NCBI RefSeq assembly: GCF_000282975.1
Contig: NZ_ALJC01000050.1
Location: forward strand, 39,766-103,765
DNA: 64,000 nucleotides
Source of the DNA: Pseudomonas psychrophila HA-4
GTDB lineage: Bacteria; Pseudomonadota; Gammaproteobacteria; Pseudomonadales; Pseudomonadaceae
Reading direction: 5' to 3'
In this document: piece after piece, positions 17,619 to 26,782 of the stretch
How the letters are laid out: the number at the start of each line of letters is the position of its first letter
Position numbering within the stretch: position 1 is the first letter of the stretch
Program-made: the position numbers and the translations under genes
The notes under the pieces: generated by a model
The model's database searches: none
Told to the model about the DNA's origin: nothing
Seen by the model: only the letters and a program-made list of their open reading frames with translations

Positions 17619-19535
17619 TCAGTGACTCGACAGGTACGACGAACGCGTCAGGCCCAGACGCAGTGCGTCTAGGTACTGCGTGCGCTCTTTAACCGTGAGC
17701 TTGGCGCTGGCTACTTTGTCGCGGTAGTGAGTCATCAACTCCTCCGGCGACAAGTGCACGTAACGCAGCATGTCTTCGATGGTGTCGTGGGTCTCGATGC
17801 CGGCGTGGTACACGCTGCCATCGGCGTTCTGGTAGATGTTCACCGAGTCGGTATCACCGAACAGGTTGTGCATATCCCCCAGAATTTCCTGGTAAGCGCC
17901 CACCAGGAAGATACCCAGCAAGTAGTCTTCGCCTTCGTTGAGCCCGTGCACCGGCAAGCTGGTTTCGATGCTCTGCTCGTCGACGTATTGCTTTATCTTG
18001 CCGTCGGAGTCGCAGGTTAGGTCTTGCAATACGGCACGGCGCAGCGGCTCTTCATCAAGACGGTGCAGCGGCAGAATCGGCAATACCTGGCCAATCGCCC
18101 AGGTGTCGGGCAGGCTCTGGAATACCGAGAAGTTGCAGATGTATTTGTCGGCCAGCTTGTCGTTGAGTTCGTCCAGCACTTGGCGGTGCGAACGCTGACG
18201 CGCTTTCAACGAGTTGTGCAGGCGGCGGCACACGGCGAAGTAGCATTGCTCGGCCAGGGCTTTTTCCGACAAGGTGATTTTGCCGTCAGCGTACTGGGTG
18301 GCCACGTCGCTCATGTAGTGCGTCGCGCGCCAGTAGGTTTCGGTGACCATTTCAATGTCGGTCGGACCTAGCAGGTCCACCAGCCATTGCACGGTCTCGG
18401 GCAGGTTTTCCTTGTTTTCGATCACTGGCACGTCGTCGTTGTGTTTCTCGACGTCGGTCACTTGCACCACCAGCATGGCGTGGTGCGCGGTCAGGGAGCG
18501 GCCGCTTTCCGAGAAGATGTGCGGGTGCGGCAGGCCTTGCGCGTCGCAGAACTCTTTGAGCATGCCGACCACAACACCGGCGTAGTCGTCCATGTCGTAG
18601 TTGATCGAGCTGGCATTGCGCGAGTGGGTGCCGTCGTAGTCAACGCCCAGACCGCCGCCCACATCGATGTGGTCAACCGGTAGGCCGAGGTTGCGCAGTT
18701 CGCCGTAATAACGAATCGCTTCTTTAAAGCCGTGCTGGTAGTCCGCCAGGTTGGCGATCTGCGAACCCATGTGGAAGTGCAGCAGGCGAATACCCTGATC
18801 CAGACCGGCTTCACGGAAGCGCTCAACCACGGACAGCAATTGCGCTGCCGACAAACCGAACTTGGATTTTTCGCCGCCGGTGTCAGCCCATTTGCTCGAC
18901 GCCAAAGACGACAGGCGCACGCGCAGGCCAACCTGTGGCTTAACCTTGAGCGAGGCCGCCTCTTCGATCACCAAGTCCACTTCGGACTCTTTCTCGATCA
19001 CGATGAACACGTTGTGACCCAGCTTCTGGCCCATCAGTGCCAGACGAATGAATTCACGGTCCTTGTAACCGTTGCAGACGATGGTGCCGCCTTTCGGCGC
19101 CAGCGCCAGCACGGCCAGCAGCTCAGGCTTGGAGCCGGCTTCAAGGCCAATCGACACGTCTTGGGTGGCGATGATGTTCTCGATCACCGCTTCTTGCTGG
19201 TTCACCTTGATGGGGTACAGCGCGGTGTACTTGCTTTGGTATTCCAAGCGTTCGATGTTGGTATCGAAAGCGCCGGTCAGTTGGCGCACTCGATCTTGCA
19301 AAATATCTGGAAAACGCACCAGCAATGGCAAGGACAAGCCACTTTTGCGCAGTTCGTCGACTTGCTCGTACAGATCGATGGGCGAGCTGTTCGGGCCGTT
19401 CGGACGGACTTCAACGCGACCGGCTTCATTGATCGCGAAATACCCGGCCCCCCAATGGCGAATCCCGTAAACACTGCGGCTGTCCGCAACTGTCCATTGG
19501 CTGCCATCGTCTTTGCGTGTGCGTCGTACGGACAT
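17619..19535 (-). CDS. speA: Biosynthetic arginine decarboxylase
   Basis: A 638-residue PLP enzyme converting arginine to agmatine, first step of the agmatine route to putrescine. PLP Lys110 lies in YPIKVNQQE. The TIM-barrel part includes LLHFHMGSQ and [13 protein letters not shown] (phosphate-binding glycines). The C-terminal domain carries the catalytic Cys region (LTCDSDGKI) and the acidic loop [23 protein letters not shown]. Length matches SpeA (about 630-660). The ATG at 19535 follows GGGGAC. Gene order with MATE and yciH is as in P. aeruginosa (PA4838-PA4840). Confidence 0.96.
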   Translation of the reverse strand: MSVRRTRKDDGSQWTVADSRSVYGIRHWGAGYFAINEAGRVEVRPNGPNSSPIDLYEQVDELRKSGLSLPLLVRFPDILQDRVRQLTGAFDTNIERLEYQSKYTALYPIKVNQQEAVIENIIATQDVSIGLEAGSKPELLAVLALAPKGGTIVCNGYKDREFIRLALMGQKLGHNVFIVIEKESEVDLVIEEAASLKVKPQVGLRVRLSSLASSKWADTGGEKSKFGLSAAQLLSVVERFREAGLDQGIRLLHFHMGSQIANLADYQHGFKEAIRYYGELRNLGLPVDHIDVGGGLGVDYDGTHSRNASSINYDMDDYAGVVVGMLKEFCDAQGLPHPHIFSESGRSLTAHHAMLVVQVTDVEKHNDDVPVIENKENLPETVQWLVDLLGPTDIEMVTETYWRATHYMSDVATQYADGKITLSEKALAEQCYFAVCRRLHNSLKARQRSHRQVLDELNDKLADKYICNFSVFQSLPDTWAIGQVLPILPLHRLDEEPLRRAVLQDLTCDSDGKIKQYVDEQSIETSLPVHGLNEGEDYLLGIFLVGAYQEILGDMHNLFGDTDSVNIYQNADGSVYHAGIETHDTIEDMLRYVHLSPEELMTHYRDKVASAKLTVKERTQYLDALRLGLTRSSYLSSH

Positions 19536-19671
19536 CGAAGTCCCCTATATATAAGTCAAATAGCCCAACCTGAGAGCAGGCAGGCGCAGTCTAAAGAGTG
19601 AAAGTGACGTTTAGTCTGCACAGGGGTAGACCCTGACAACGGCGCCGAGTTTAGAAACCCGCGATAACAGG

Positions 19672-19726
19672 CTCTGTGAAAACCATGGCGAGCGACAAAA
19701 CACGCCCAGCGGTGGTTTTCACAGAG
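19672..19726. repeat. 14-bp inverted repeat between speA and yciH
   Basis: CTCTGTGAAAACCA (19672-19685) and TGGTTTTCACAGAG (19713-19726) are perfect inverses with a 27-base loop. It begins four bases after the yciH stop codon. There is no T-run, so it is not a classical terminator; it could protect the mRNA end or be a small mobile repeat. Confidence 0.7.
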
Positions 19727-19730
19727 GCTG

Positions 19731-20102
19731 CTAGCCGCCGGATTTTTTGGCTTTGAAACCGTGCTTGACCAGCTCTGCCAACAGCAGTTCTACGTGGTCG
19801 CCCTGGATCTCGATGATGCCGTCTTTCAACGCACCGCCTGTGCCACAGCGTTTTTTTAACGCGGTGGCCAGTTCTTTGAGGGCCTCTTCGGCTAACGGCA
19901 CGCCCGTAATGGTCGTGACCGTCTTGCCGCCACGGCCTTTGCTTTCACGGCGCACGCGGGCAATGCCATCACCGGCAGGGATCAGGGTTTGTTTGCAGGT
20001 ACAGGCGTCTACTGGCTGACGACAGTCTGGACAGTGACGACCTGCGTCGGTGGAAAATACCAAGCCACCCAGGGCGGCGAAGGATGCGGCTTTTTTGGCC
20101 AC
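19731..20102 (-). CDS. yciH: SUI1/eIF1-like translation factor YciH
   Basis: A 123-residue SUI1-domain protein (residues ~50-120: KTVTTITGVPL, LKKRCGTGGALKDGIIEIQGDHVE). The N-terminal extension carries cysteine pairs CPDC and CTC that may bind zinc. Bacterial YciH resembles eukaryotic eIF1 and is thought to influence start-codon selection fidelity; its role in Pseudomonas is not settled. The frame can start at a TTG at 20108, but GAGGA abuts that codon. From the GTG at 20102 the same GAGGA is six bases away, giving MAKKAASF..., so GTG is preferred. Confidence 0.85.
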   Translation of the reverse strand: MAKKAASFAALGGLVFSTDAGRHCPDCRQPVDACTCKQTLIPAGDGIARVRRESKGRGGKTVTTITGVPLAEEALKELATALKKRCGTGGALKDGIIEIQGDHVELLLAELVKHGFKAKKSGG

Positions 20103-20307
20103 CGGCAATCCTCATATGGAGGACAAAGAATTGGCCGGTGCATGACGCTGTTGCGCCAAGGTGTACCGACCGCGAAGCCCCACTCTGGCAGGGGCAGCGC
20201 AACTCAGGCGGGAAAAGCGCCTGAGCCTGAAAAAGGTCGCGCAGTGTAACGACAAAATGGCCGCTGCCCAATAGCCAATCAGCGCAAAAAACATCTAAAT
20301 CCTGTCG

Positions 20308-20400
20308 CCGCTGCCGCAGGCTGCGATAAGGGCCGCAGGACCTTCGCTTTCATTTTAAAGGCGGGGCTGCTACGCAACCGATGGCAGCCTGCGGCAGCGG
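20308..20400. repeat. REP palindrome ending at the NUDIX stop codon
   Basis: CCGCTGCCGCAGGCTGC (20308-20324) is inverted at 20384-20400 around a 59-base centre. Its GCCGCAGGCTGC core is related to the REP at 10881. The right arm touches the TAG stop codon of the NUDIX gene (CTA at 20401-20403), which itself continues the usual REP sequence GCGGCTACA. It lies in the 298-bp gap before yciH; the rest of that gap (20103-20307) shows no gene. Confidence 0.85.
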
Positions 20401-20934
20401 CTACAACGTTTCCAGATAACGCCTCAGGGCATCCAGTGAGTCCGGGCAAAAAGGCTGTTGCTCGCTTAGGCGCAACGCCTCAGCCACCGATATAAACACG
20501 GCGTGCTGAACTTCTTCCGGCTGCACCTGCAACGGGCCGTCCCAGACGCCTGAAAAAACACCGCACCACAGGTGGTTTTGCGGGCCTTCAAAGTAGAACC
20601 GCTCGTGAGCGGTCAATGGGATACCACTCACACCCAGCTCTTCTGCCAGTTCACGGGCCGCCGACTCGGCATACGTTTCGTTGGCGCCGACCATACCGCC
20701 CGCCGCCACGTCCCAAAACCCCGGGTACAGCGCTTTGCTGAGGGTGCGTTGGTGTACGCACAGTTCACCGGCAGAGTTGAATAACAGAATAAAAGTGCCG
20801 CGCCCGATCAGGCCTTTTTCACGCAGCTGATGCCGAGGCATTGCCCCGAGCACGCGATCATCGCGATCCACCCAGGCAACCTGTTCGACATCTGAGGCCG
20901 CACGGTGTGCGGCCTCAAGCGCTGAAATAGCCAT
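20401..20934 (-). CDS. NUDIX hydrolase, YfcD type
   Basis: A 177-residue NUDIX enzyme, expected to cleave a nucleoside diphosphate linked to another group; the substrate is unknown. The Nudix box is GGMVGANETYAESAARELAEELGV at residues ~80-103 (Gly, Glu, then REL.EE.G all present). The N-terminal part (VAWVDRDDRVLGAMPRHQLREKG) is that of the isopentenyl-isomerase-like YfcD group. The frame includes a GTG at 20937, but the ATG at 20934 has AAGG seven bases upstream. It follows the DUF2333 gene by three bases, so the two form an operon. Confidence 0.88.
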   Translation of the reverse strand: MAISALEAAHRAASDVEQVAWVDRDDRVLGAMPRHQLREKGLIGRGTFILLFNSAGELCVHQRTLSKALYPGFWDVAAGGMVGANETYAESAARELAEELGVSGIPLTAHERFYFEGPQNHLWCGVFSGVWDGPLQVQPEEVQHAVFISVAEALRLSEQQPFCPDSLDALRRYLETL

Positions 20935-20937
20935 CAC

Positions 20938-22008
20938 TTAACCTTGTGACAGCAATTGACGAAGGTCCATGACTGCCGCGTTCGCGCGGGAAATGTAGTT
21001 GGCCATGACCAACGAGTGGTTCGCCAGCACGCCGTAGCCGCTGCCATTGAGGATCATCGGGCTCCAGACGGGTTCCTGAGCGGCTTCCAGCTCACGAATG
21101 ATCTGACGCACGCTCACGGTGGCGTTCTTTTTAGCCAGCACATCCGCGAAGTCGACTTCGATGGCGCGCAGCAAGTGCGACAACGCCCAAGCTTGGCCAC
21201 GGGCTTCGTAAAACACGTTGTCGATCTGCATCCATGGGGTTTCAACGATTTCTTCATCCACCACCGGTACTTGGCCCGGTAGCAGGCTTTCAGTCTTCAG
21301 CGTGGTGTTGAGTTTGACCCGGCCAACGCTGGCCGACAGACGTTGCGACAGCGAACCTAAGCGCGTGCCCACATCACCTAACCAGTTGTTCAGGTTGTCG
21401 GCACGTGCGTAAAACAGGGCGTTTTTCTGATTCGGGTCGGACAAGCGCGCCTGATAACGGCTCAGGGAGTTGATGCCTTCCTGGTATTCAGACTCACTGG
21501 ACGGCAGCATCCAGCTCTTGTTGTCGAAGTTGAAGCGCGGCTCGGCCTTAGCCAGATCAGCGTCTTCGGCCGATTGCGACTGCGAGCGAGCGAAATCTTT
21601 GCGCAGGGCACGGGTCAGGTCACGCACCTGAACCAGCACGCCGTATTCCCAGCTCGGAATGTTGTCTAGGAGCACACCCGGCGGAAAACGATCGTTAGAC
21701 AGATAACCGCCCGGCTTGTTGAGCAAGGTACCGGCTACCGTTTTCAAGGTTTCAACTGTGGTGAACCCCGGCACCATTTGCTGACCGCTTTTCTCGGCCG
21801 CCAACTGAGCGTTTTGCTGCACCGGGAACAAGTCCGGCTCCTGGCTCCAGTACCAACCCAGACCTAGGCACACCACGGCATAAATACCGACCAGCACAGC
21901 GATGGAACGGCTCAACAGGATACTTTTGAAATAGCCACGCGGCTTTGTATGAGTGTCCTTGACCGACTCGCGGGCACCGTCGCCCTCACGTTTTTTCCAG
22001 TCCAGCAT
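20938..22008 (-). CDS. DUF2333 membrane protein
   Basis: A 356-residue protein conserved in gamma-proteobacteria, function unknown. A basic N-terminus (DWKKREGDGARE) precedes one transmembrane helix (IAVLVGIYAVVCLGLGWYW, residues ~35-53); the remaining ~300 residues are predicted periplasmic and largely helical, with NRPGGYLSNDRFPPG-like and WEYGVLVQVRDLTRALR motifs. The ATG at 22008 has an AAAGGAC site. It sits upstream of the NUDIX gene in a two-gene operon, as in PA4842-PA4841. Confidence 0.85.
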   Translation of the reverse strand: MLDWKKREGDGARESVKDTHTKPRGYFKSILLSRSIAVLVGIYAVVCLGLGWYWSQEPDLFPVQQNAQLAAEKSGQQMVPGFTTVETLKTVAGTLLNKPGGYLSNDRFPPGVLLDNIPSWEYGVLVQVRDLTRALRKDFARSQSQSAEDADLAKAEPRFNFDNKSWMLPSSESEYQEGINSLSRYQARLSDPNQKNALFYARADNLNNWLGDVGTRLGSLSQRLSASVGRVKLNTTLKTESLLPGQVPVVDEEIVETPWMQIDNVFYEARGQAWALSHLLRAIEVDFADVLAKKNATVSVRQIIRELEAAQEPVWSPMILNGSGYGVLANHSLVMANYISRANAAVMDLRQLLSQG

Positions 22009-22100
22009 GGCTATGTCCTTTCAGATGCTTAAGTCAACAGTTCGACCGCAACCCTACCTCATCGTGCCTTGCTTGCACGACTTTAAATCGAGGCTAGGCG

Positions 22101-22166
22101 CTGTACGAAATGCTGTCGAGCCTGTTTTTAACGCAGCATAACCGAGCGCAGATACATTTCGTACAG
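22101..22166. repeat. 66-bp element bounded by 12-bp inverted repeats, in the DUF2333/gcbA divergent gap
   Basis: CTGTACGAAATG at 22101-22112 and CATTTCGTACAG at 22155-22166 are exact inverses. The 362-bp divergent gap 22009-22370 contains this element but no gene I can see; promoters for DUF2333 and gcbA must flank it. Its form fits a small non-autonomous repeat or a regulatory hairpin. Confidence 0.6.
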
Positions 22167-22370
22167 GGCCTAAGCTGACCTGCAGCAATGCAGGGGTCAT
22201 TTACACGCGGCACTATACAAATGCACAGCCTCGCCTACGAACGGCCGGACGATGGCTATTTTGGGGCATGCGCGAGTTAATTTCGTGCAGGGATAAGTTC
22301 TATTGAAAATGAGGTGCTAGCATAGAGCCACCACTCGACCCCAGCATGCCCCTTACCCAGCAGCCAGGAT

Positions 22371-24041
22371 ATGACCGAGCAAGAAGACACCAGCCAAGAG
22401 CGCCTAAAGCACCACTTCGCCCAGCGCGTTACTCATCAGGCCCGACAAATTCTTGAAATTTGGCAGCGTTTGCAGACTCAGGAATGGTCGCCCCCAGGCC
22501 TCGCTGAATTTAGCGAAGCCAACCTGCGCCTGCTGCGTTTTGCCGAACGCTTTGAGCAGCCCGAGCACACGGAATTGGCGCGAGCCATCGACGAGGTGTT
22601 GCAACTGGTAGCCACCAACCGTGGCCGACTCAGCAGCGCGTTGATCACCGACCTCAACCGTTTGATGCAACGCCTGTCGCGCACCGGCCTGCGCCAAGGC
22701 GATCAACTGTCACAGACGGCATTGCCGCCGCTGCGCAAACCGGTCTACATCCTGCTGCAAGACATTGAGCGGGCAGAGCGCCTGGCCAAGCAGTTGGAGT
22801 TTTTCGAACTCAACACCTTGGCATTCGCCAGCCCCAACGCCTTCCGTCACGCCATGGCCGAACGCCATCCGGCCGCCATCGTGATGGACGTTGATTTCGC
22901 CGAAGCCGGCCAAGGCTTGGAACTGGCTGCCGAGGCCCAAATCGGCCTTGAACAAAAACTGCCCTTGCTGTTTTTCAGCCAGCACGAGACCGACACACCA
23001 ACTCGGCTGGCCGCTGTGCGCGCAGGTGGCCAAGCGTTTCTGACCGGCACGCTCGAAGTCTCCAGCATGATGGAAAAAATTGAAGTGCTGACCTGCGTGG
23101 CGCAATACGAGCCGTACAAGGCGCTGATCATTGACGACTCGCGGGCGCAGGCACTGCACACCGAGCGCCTGCTCAACACCGCAGGCATCATCACCCGTAC
23201 GCTCACCGACCCGATTCAGACGATGGCCGAACTGGCTGAATTCCAGCCGGATCTGATCATCCTCGATATGTACATGCCAGCTTGCACCGGCACGGAGCTG
23301 GCCAAGGTGATTCGCCACAATGAGCGCTACGTCAGCGTGCCGATCATCTATCTGTCGGCCGAAGACGACATGGACAAACAGCTCGACGCCATGAGCGAAG
23401 GCGGCGATGACTTCTTGACCAAGCCGATCAAGCCGCGCCACCTCATTACTACTGTGCGTAACCGCGCTGCCCGCGCCCGCAACCTAAAAGCGCGCATGGT
23501 GCGCGACAGCCTGACCGGACTGTACAACCACACCCATATCCTGCAATTGCTCGAAGACTGCACCTACCGCGCGCGCCGCGAAAATAACCCGCTGAGTTTT
23601 GCGATGCTCGACCTCGACCATTTCAAGCGCGTTAACGACTGTTACGGCCACCCTATGGGCGACAGGGTCATTAAAAGCCTGGCCCTGTACCTCAAACAGC
23701 GCCTGCGCAAAACCGACTTTATTGGCCGTTACGGCGGTGAAGAATTTGCGATTGTCATGCCTGACACCGACCAAGAATCAGCTTACGCGGTGCTCAATCT
23801 GATTCGTGAGCGCTTCTCGGAGATTCACTACCCCGCCCAACCGTCAGACTTGCGCTGTTCGTTCAGCGCCGGAGTGGTAGAACTCAAAGGTGAGGCCGAT
23901 AGTCTGTTAATGGCCGCGCAGGCTGATGAAGCGCTTTACCTTGCCAAGAAAAACGGACGCAACCAGGTCCAGCGTTTTGACCAATTAAGGCAAATTGCCA
24001 CTATTTCATCTGACTCCTCCGACTTCGTCACACCGCTGTAA
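22371..24041 (+). CDS. gcbA: GcbA-like response regulator diguanylate cyclase
   Basis: A 556-residue REC-REC-GGDEF protein making cyclic di-GMP from two GTP. Receiver 1 (~125-245) has Asp173 (AAIVMDVDF) but a poor acidic pocket (LLQDIERAE), so it may be degenerate. Receiver 2 (~250-365) is complete: LIIDDSRA, phospho-Asp299 in LIILDMYMP, and Lys in FLTKPIKP. The GGDEF domain carries GGEEF at 455-459, with the inhibitory I-site RKTD (446-449) five residues before it. So it should be active and subject to product inhibition. GcbA/AdcA of P. fluorescens and PA4843 act in early attachment, and the position before the chemoreceptor gene is the same. Confidence 0.9.
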   Translation: MTEQEDTSQERLKHHFAQRVTHQARQILEIWQRLQTQEWSPPGLAEFSEANLRLLRFAERFEQPEHTELARAIDEVLQLVATNRGRLSSALITDLNRLMQRLSRTGLRQGDQLSQTALPPLRKPVYILLQDIERAERLAKQLEFFELNTLAFASPNAFRHAMAERHPAAIVMDVDFAEAGQGLELAAEAQIGLEQKLPLLFFSQHETDTPTRLAAVRAGGQAFLTGTLEVSSMMEKIEVLTCVAQYEPYKALIIDDSRAQALHTERLLNTAGIITRTLTDPIQTMAELAEFQPDLIILDMYMPACTGTELAKVIRHNERYVSVPIIYLSAEDDMDKQLDAMSEGGDDFLTKPIKPRHLITTVRNRAARARNLKARMVRDSLTGLYNHTHILQLLEDCTYRARRENNPLSFAMLDLDHFKRVNDCYGHPMGDRVIKSLALYLKQRLRKTDFIGRYGGEEFAIVMPDTDQESAYAVLNLIRERFSEIHYPAQPSDLRCSFSAGVVELKGEADSLLMAAQADEALYLAKKNGRNQVQRFDQLRQIATISSDSSDFVTPL

Positions 24042-24093
24042 CCTAAGTGCAATAACTTCAGCCGCTTCTAACTGCGTAGTAGGCAGAATCCAC

Positions 24094-26055
24094 ATGCGTC
24101 TGAAGCTGCTAACCAACCTCAACACACTGTTGTTGGTCGCCGTGTGTCTCGCGCTAGGCGCGACTTTATGGTGGTCACAACAGGCGCTGGAACGGCCTTA
24201 CGTGTTGATGGAGCGCTATCTGAGCCTCTCGCAACACTTCCAGAACCGAGTCGCACGCAACATTGAAGACTACCTAGCCAGCGGCGATGCTGTACGCCTA
24301 AGCGAGGCCAACAGCGCCCTCGACGCACTCAAGACCGAACTCAATCCGCTGCCGCCCGCGCTGGCCAATGCACTGCGCCCCAGCCTTGAAAACCTGAGCA
24401 CCTTCAGCAACACCGAACTGCTGGCGGCTGGCAAATTGGCGGGCGACCCGCAAGCCTTGCTGCTGCAAGCCGAACGCGAGTTAGCAGCCAGCCTTGAGCA
24501 GCTCAACCAATACGCCAGCGAGGCCAACACTCCTGAAGCTGCGCACTACTTACCGCCGCTGCTCACGGCCTCTCTGCACCTGGCCAAGCTATCGCTCAAC
24601 CGCGACAAACTGGTCAGCAGCGGACGCAGTGAGTTGGCCGGTGACGTTGAGCGCGAACTGGCCAGCATCCAGGCTCAAGCGCAGCAAATCGACGCCCTTC
24701 CCTTGCTCGGAATCAGCAGCAAAAGCACCTCGGGCAACGACGACTTCGCGGTGCTGATGGGGCTTGATGCCACTCAAACCGCGCAAACAGAAGATGCGGG
24801 GGTCAATCTCAAACGCGAGTTGAGCAACCTGCTGGCCCGTTACCCGGCCGAACTCAAACGCACCCAAGCACAAATCGAACAACGCACCCAACTCAGCACC
24901 ACCACTCACCTCAAGCTCGGCGCCGTTCAACACGCCATCGCCGAACTGGAGCCCGTGGTTCGCGCCGAACACGGGCAGATTCAAGACGAAGTGCGCTTGA
25001 TTCAAGTGTTGATGATCGGCCTGATCCTGCTGATTGCGCTGTTAATCGACACCTTGCAACGCAAGTTGGCACGGGTGCTGACGTATTTAGCGCCGTTGCT
25101 GTCGACCTGGGCCGAAGGTGACTTCAGCCGCGACATTCAACTGGGTAAAACCAATCGCGAACTACAGGACATCGAGGCATCGCTCAATCGCCTGCGCGCC
25201 TATCTGGTGAACCTGGTGGGCACCATTCGCCTCAACGCCGAGCAAGTCGCGGGCAGCAGCCAAACCTTGGCCCAACTGAGTACCGACCTGCACAGCGGCG
25301 CCGCGCGTCAGGCCGGAGACACCGGCCAAATTCGCGATGCATTGGGCGAACTGGAGGCGACCATTTCGCAGGTCGCGGGCGACGCCAGCCATGCCGCCGA
25401 CGCCAGTCGCAGTGCTGGCACCGCCGTTGCTCAAGGCCAGCGCGTCATCGGCCAAAGCCTCACCGGGCTGCACGCTCTGGTCGGTGAAGTACAAGGCAAC
25501 GCCCAGACCGTTGAGCGGCTGGCCGAAGAGTCAGCCACCATTGGCGGCGTGCTGACGGTGATTCGTTCCATCGCCGATCAAACCAACCTGCTGGCACTCA
25601 ACGCCGCCATCGAAGCCGCACGCGCAGGTGAAATGGGCCGCGGTTTTGCCGTAGTCGCTGAAGAAGTCCGCTCTTTGGCGCAGCGCACCACGGGGGCGAC
25701 CAGCGAGATCCAGACCTTGATTGCGGGGCTGCAACTGGCGGCCCGCCAATCGGTTGAAGGCATGCGCGCCCAAGTCGTGCACGCCCAGGCCACCGCCCAA
25801 CAGGCGCAGGCGGCCGACGGCGCGCTGGATGAAATTGTCGGGGCGATTACTACCATTTCCGACACGGCCGTGCGTATTGCAGACGTCACCGCCCAACAAA
25901 GCGCGGCGGTCAGTGACATTCGTGACCACAGTGAACGTATCCACCTGCTGGGTGACGACAACTTGCAACGCATCGGCATTGCCCGCAAGCAGAGTCAGCA
26001 ACTGCTGCAACTGGGCGCAGAACTGAATACGGCGGTGCAAGCGTTTCGGGTGTGA
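24094..26055 (+). CDS. Methyl-accepting chemotaxis protein (CtpL/PA4844 position)
   Basis: A 653-residue transmembrane chemoreceptor. TM1 is [18 protein letters not shown] (~10-27), a long helical periplasmic sensor (~28-305), TM2 [14 protein letters not shown] (~307-320), a HAMP-like linker and the signalling hairpin. The hairpin tip [20 protein letters not shown] is intact, followed by [18 protein letters not shown]. There is no C-terminal CheR pentapeptide. By gene order it corresponds to P. aeruginosa CtpL (PA4844), reported as a phosphate/chloroaniline receptor; ligand conservation cannot be judged. The ATG at 24094 is chosen because the longer frame would overlap gcbA and lose the membrane start. 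Confidence 0.88.
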   Translation: MRLKLLTNLNTLLLVAVCLALGATLWWSQQALERPYVLMERYLSLSQHFQNRVARNIEDYLASGDAVRLSEANSALDALKTELNPLPPALANALRPSLENLSTFSNTELLAAGKLAGDPQALLLQAERELAASLEQLNQYASEANTPEAAHYLPPLLTASLHLAKLSLNRDKLVSSGRSELAGDVERELASIQAQAQQIDALPLLGISSKSTSGNDDFAVLMGLDATQTAQTEDAGVNLKRELSNLLARYPAELKRTQAQIEQRTQLSTTTHLKLGAVQHAIAELEPVVRAEHGQIQDEVRLIQVLMIGLILLIALLIDTLQRKLARVLTYLAPLLSTWAEGDFSRDIQLGKTNRELQDIEASLNRLRAYLVNLVGTIRLNAEQVAGSSQTLAQLSTDLHSGAARQAGDTGQIRDALGELEATISQVAGDASHAADASRSAGTAVAQGQRVIGQSLTGLHALVGEVQGNAQTVERLAEESATIGGVLTVIRSIADQTNLLALNAAIEAARAGEMGRGFAVVAEEVRSLAQRTTGATSEIQTLIAGLQLAARQSVEGMRAQVVHAQATAQQAQAADGALDEIVGAITTISDTAVRIADVTAQQSAAVSDIRDHSERIHLLGDDNLQRIGIARKQSQQLLQLGAELNTAVQAFRV

Positions 26056-26057
26056 CC

Positions 26058-26084
26058 CTGTCACTTCTGACAGTATCCGGACTA
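26058..26084. other. Short hairpin after the chemoreceptor gene
   Basis: CTGTCA (26058-26063), loop CTTC, TGACAG (26068-26073), beginning two bases after the chemoreceptor stop codon. No T-run follows. Weak terminator or 3'-end stabiliser. Confidence 0.4.
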
Positions 26085-26101
26085 AGCGGGAGTGATATTA
26101 A

Positions 26102-26155
26102 ATTGATGCCGTACCAACAGACTCGATAAACGTCTGCGACCCGTACGGCATCAAT
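26102..26155. promoter_or_regulatory. 13-bp inverted repeat just ahead of the secreted-protein gene
   Basis: ATTGATGCCGTAC (26102-26114) and GTACGGCATCAAT (26143-26155) pair perfectly with a 28-base loop. The repeat ends 12 bases before the ATG of the next gene, where no clear ribosome site is visible. It could be a terminator without T-run, an operator, or a leader structure controlling translation. Confidence 0.55.
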
Positions 26156-26167
26156 AGGCGCTCCCCC

Positions 26168-26677
26168 ATGCGACCCACTGTTTTCATTCTGTTTGTTCTC
26201 TACTTGCCGCTCGCCGAAAGCGCAACGCTGCAGGTTGAAAATCAGTCGAACTATTTAGCCATTCTAATTACGTCAGCGGGCGGTTCTCTGTGCACGCCGA
26301 ATGAGCAGCAACTGCGGCCCTGCCTGATCCTGCCACTTTCGAGGCGCGCCTATGCGTTGTCAGACGCACAGGCCTTGAGCGCAACGTTACGCCTTATTTC
26401 ATTGCCTCAAGCCCACGAGACAGACATGAGCAGCCTGCAAAAACATGCCTTTAAAAGTGTCAGCGACTTTACCTACCAACCTGTGGGGCCGTTGAGGTAT
26501 GAACAAGTGCGGTGTGAAACGCCGATGAACGAAGGCGTCAGCATTAACATTGTGTTGGTTGATGTGATGGACGTGACCTGCTCAACCGCCACTGATCGAC
26601 ATATTTCATGGGTCTACAAACGCAATGACGTTAATTTGAAATTCATCGTTAAAGACCTTCCCGCCAAACAGCGTTAA
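26168..26677 (+). CDS. Unrecognised secreted/periplasmic protein with four cysteines
   Basis: A 169-residue protein I do not recognise. It has a clear signal peptide (MRPTVFILFVLYLPLAESA) and a mature part of about 150 residues with Cys42, Cys52, Cys116 and Cys138, an even number consistent with two disulfide bonds. Beta-strand-like stretches (YLAILITSA, INIVLVDVMDV, LKFIVKDL) suggest a beta-sandwich fold of the pilus-chaperone or TcfD-like type, but no motif decides it. It lies between the chemoreceptor gene and dsbD, a place where I recall no gene in P. aeruginosa PAO1, so it is probably an accessory insertion. A perfect hairpin stands directly upstream. Confidence 0.6.
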   Translation: MRPTVFILFVLYLPLAESATLQVENQSNYLAILITSAGGSLCTPNEQQLRPCLILPLSRRAYALSDAQALSATLRLISLPQAHETDMSSLQKHAFKSVSDFTYQPVGPLRYEQVRCETPMNEGVSINIVLVDVMDVTCSTATDRHISWVYKRNDVNLKFIVKDLPAKQR

Positions 26678-26782
26678 AACGCCTCGTTCTCGGCAGGAGG
26701 AACCGAACGCCTACAAAAGCCGGGGCGGCACACACTTCTTCACTCCGCTATCATGCGCGCAGGTTTTATTAGCGAGAGTGTT

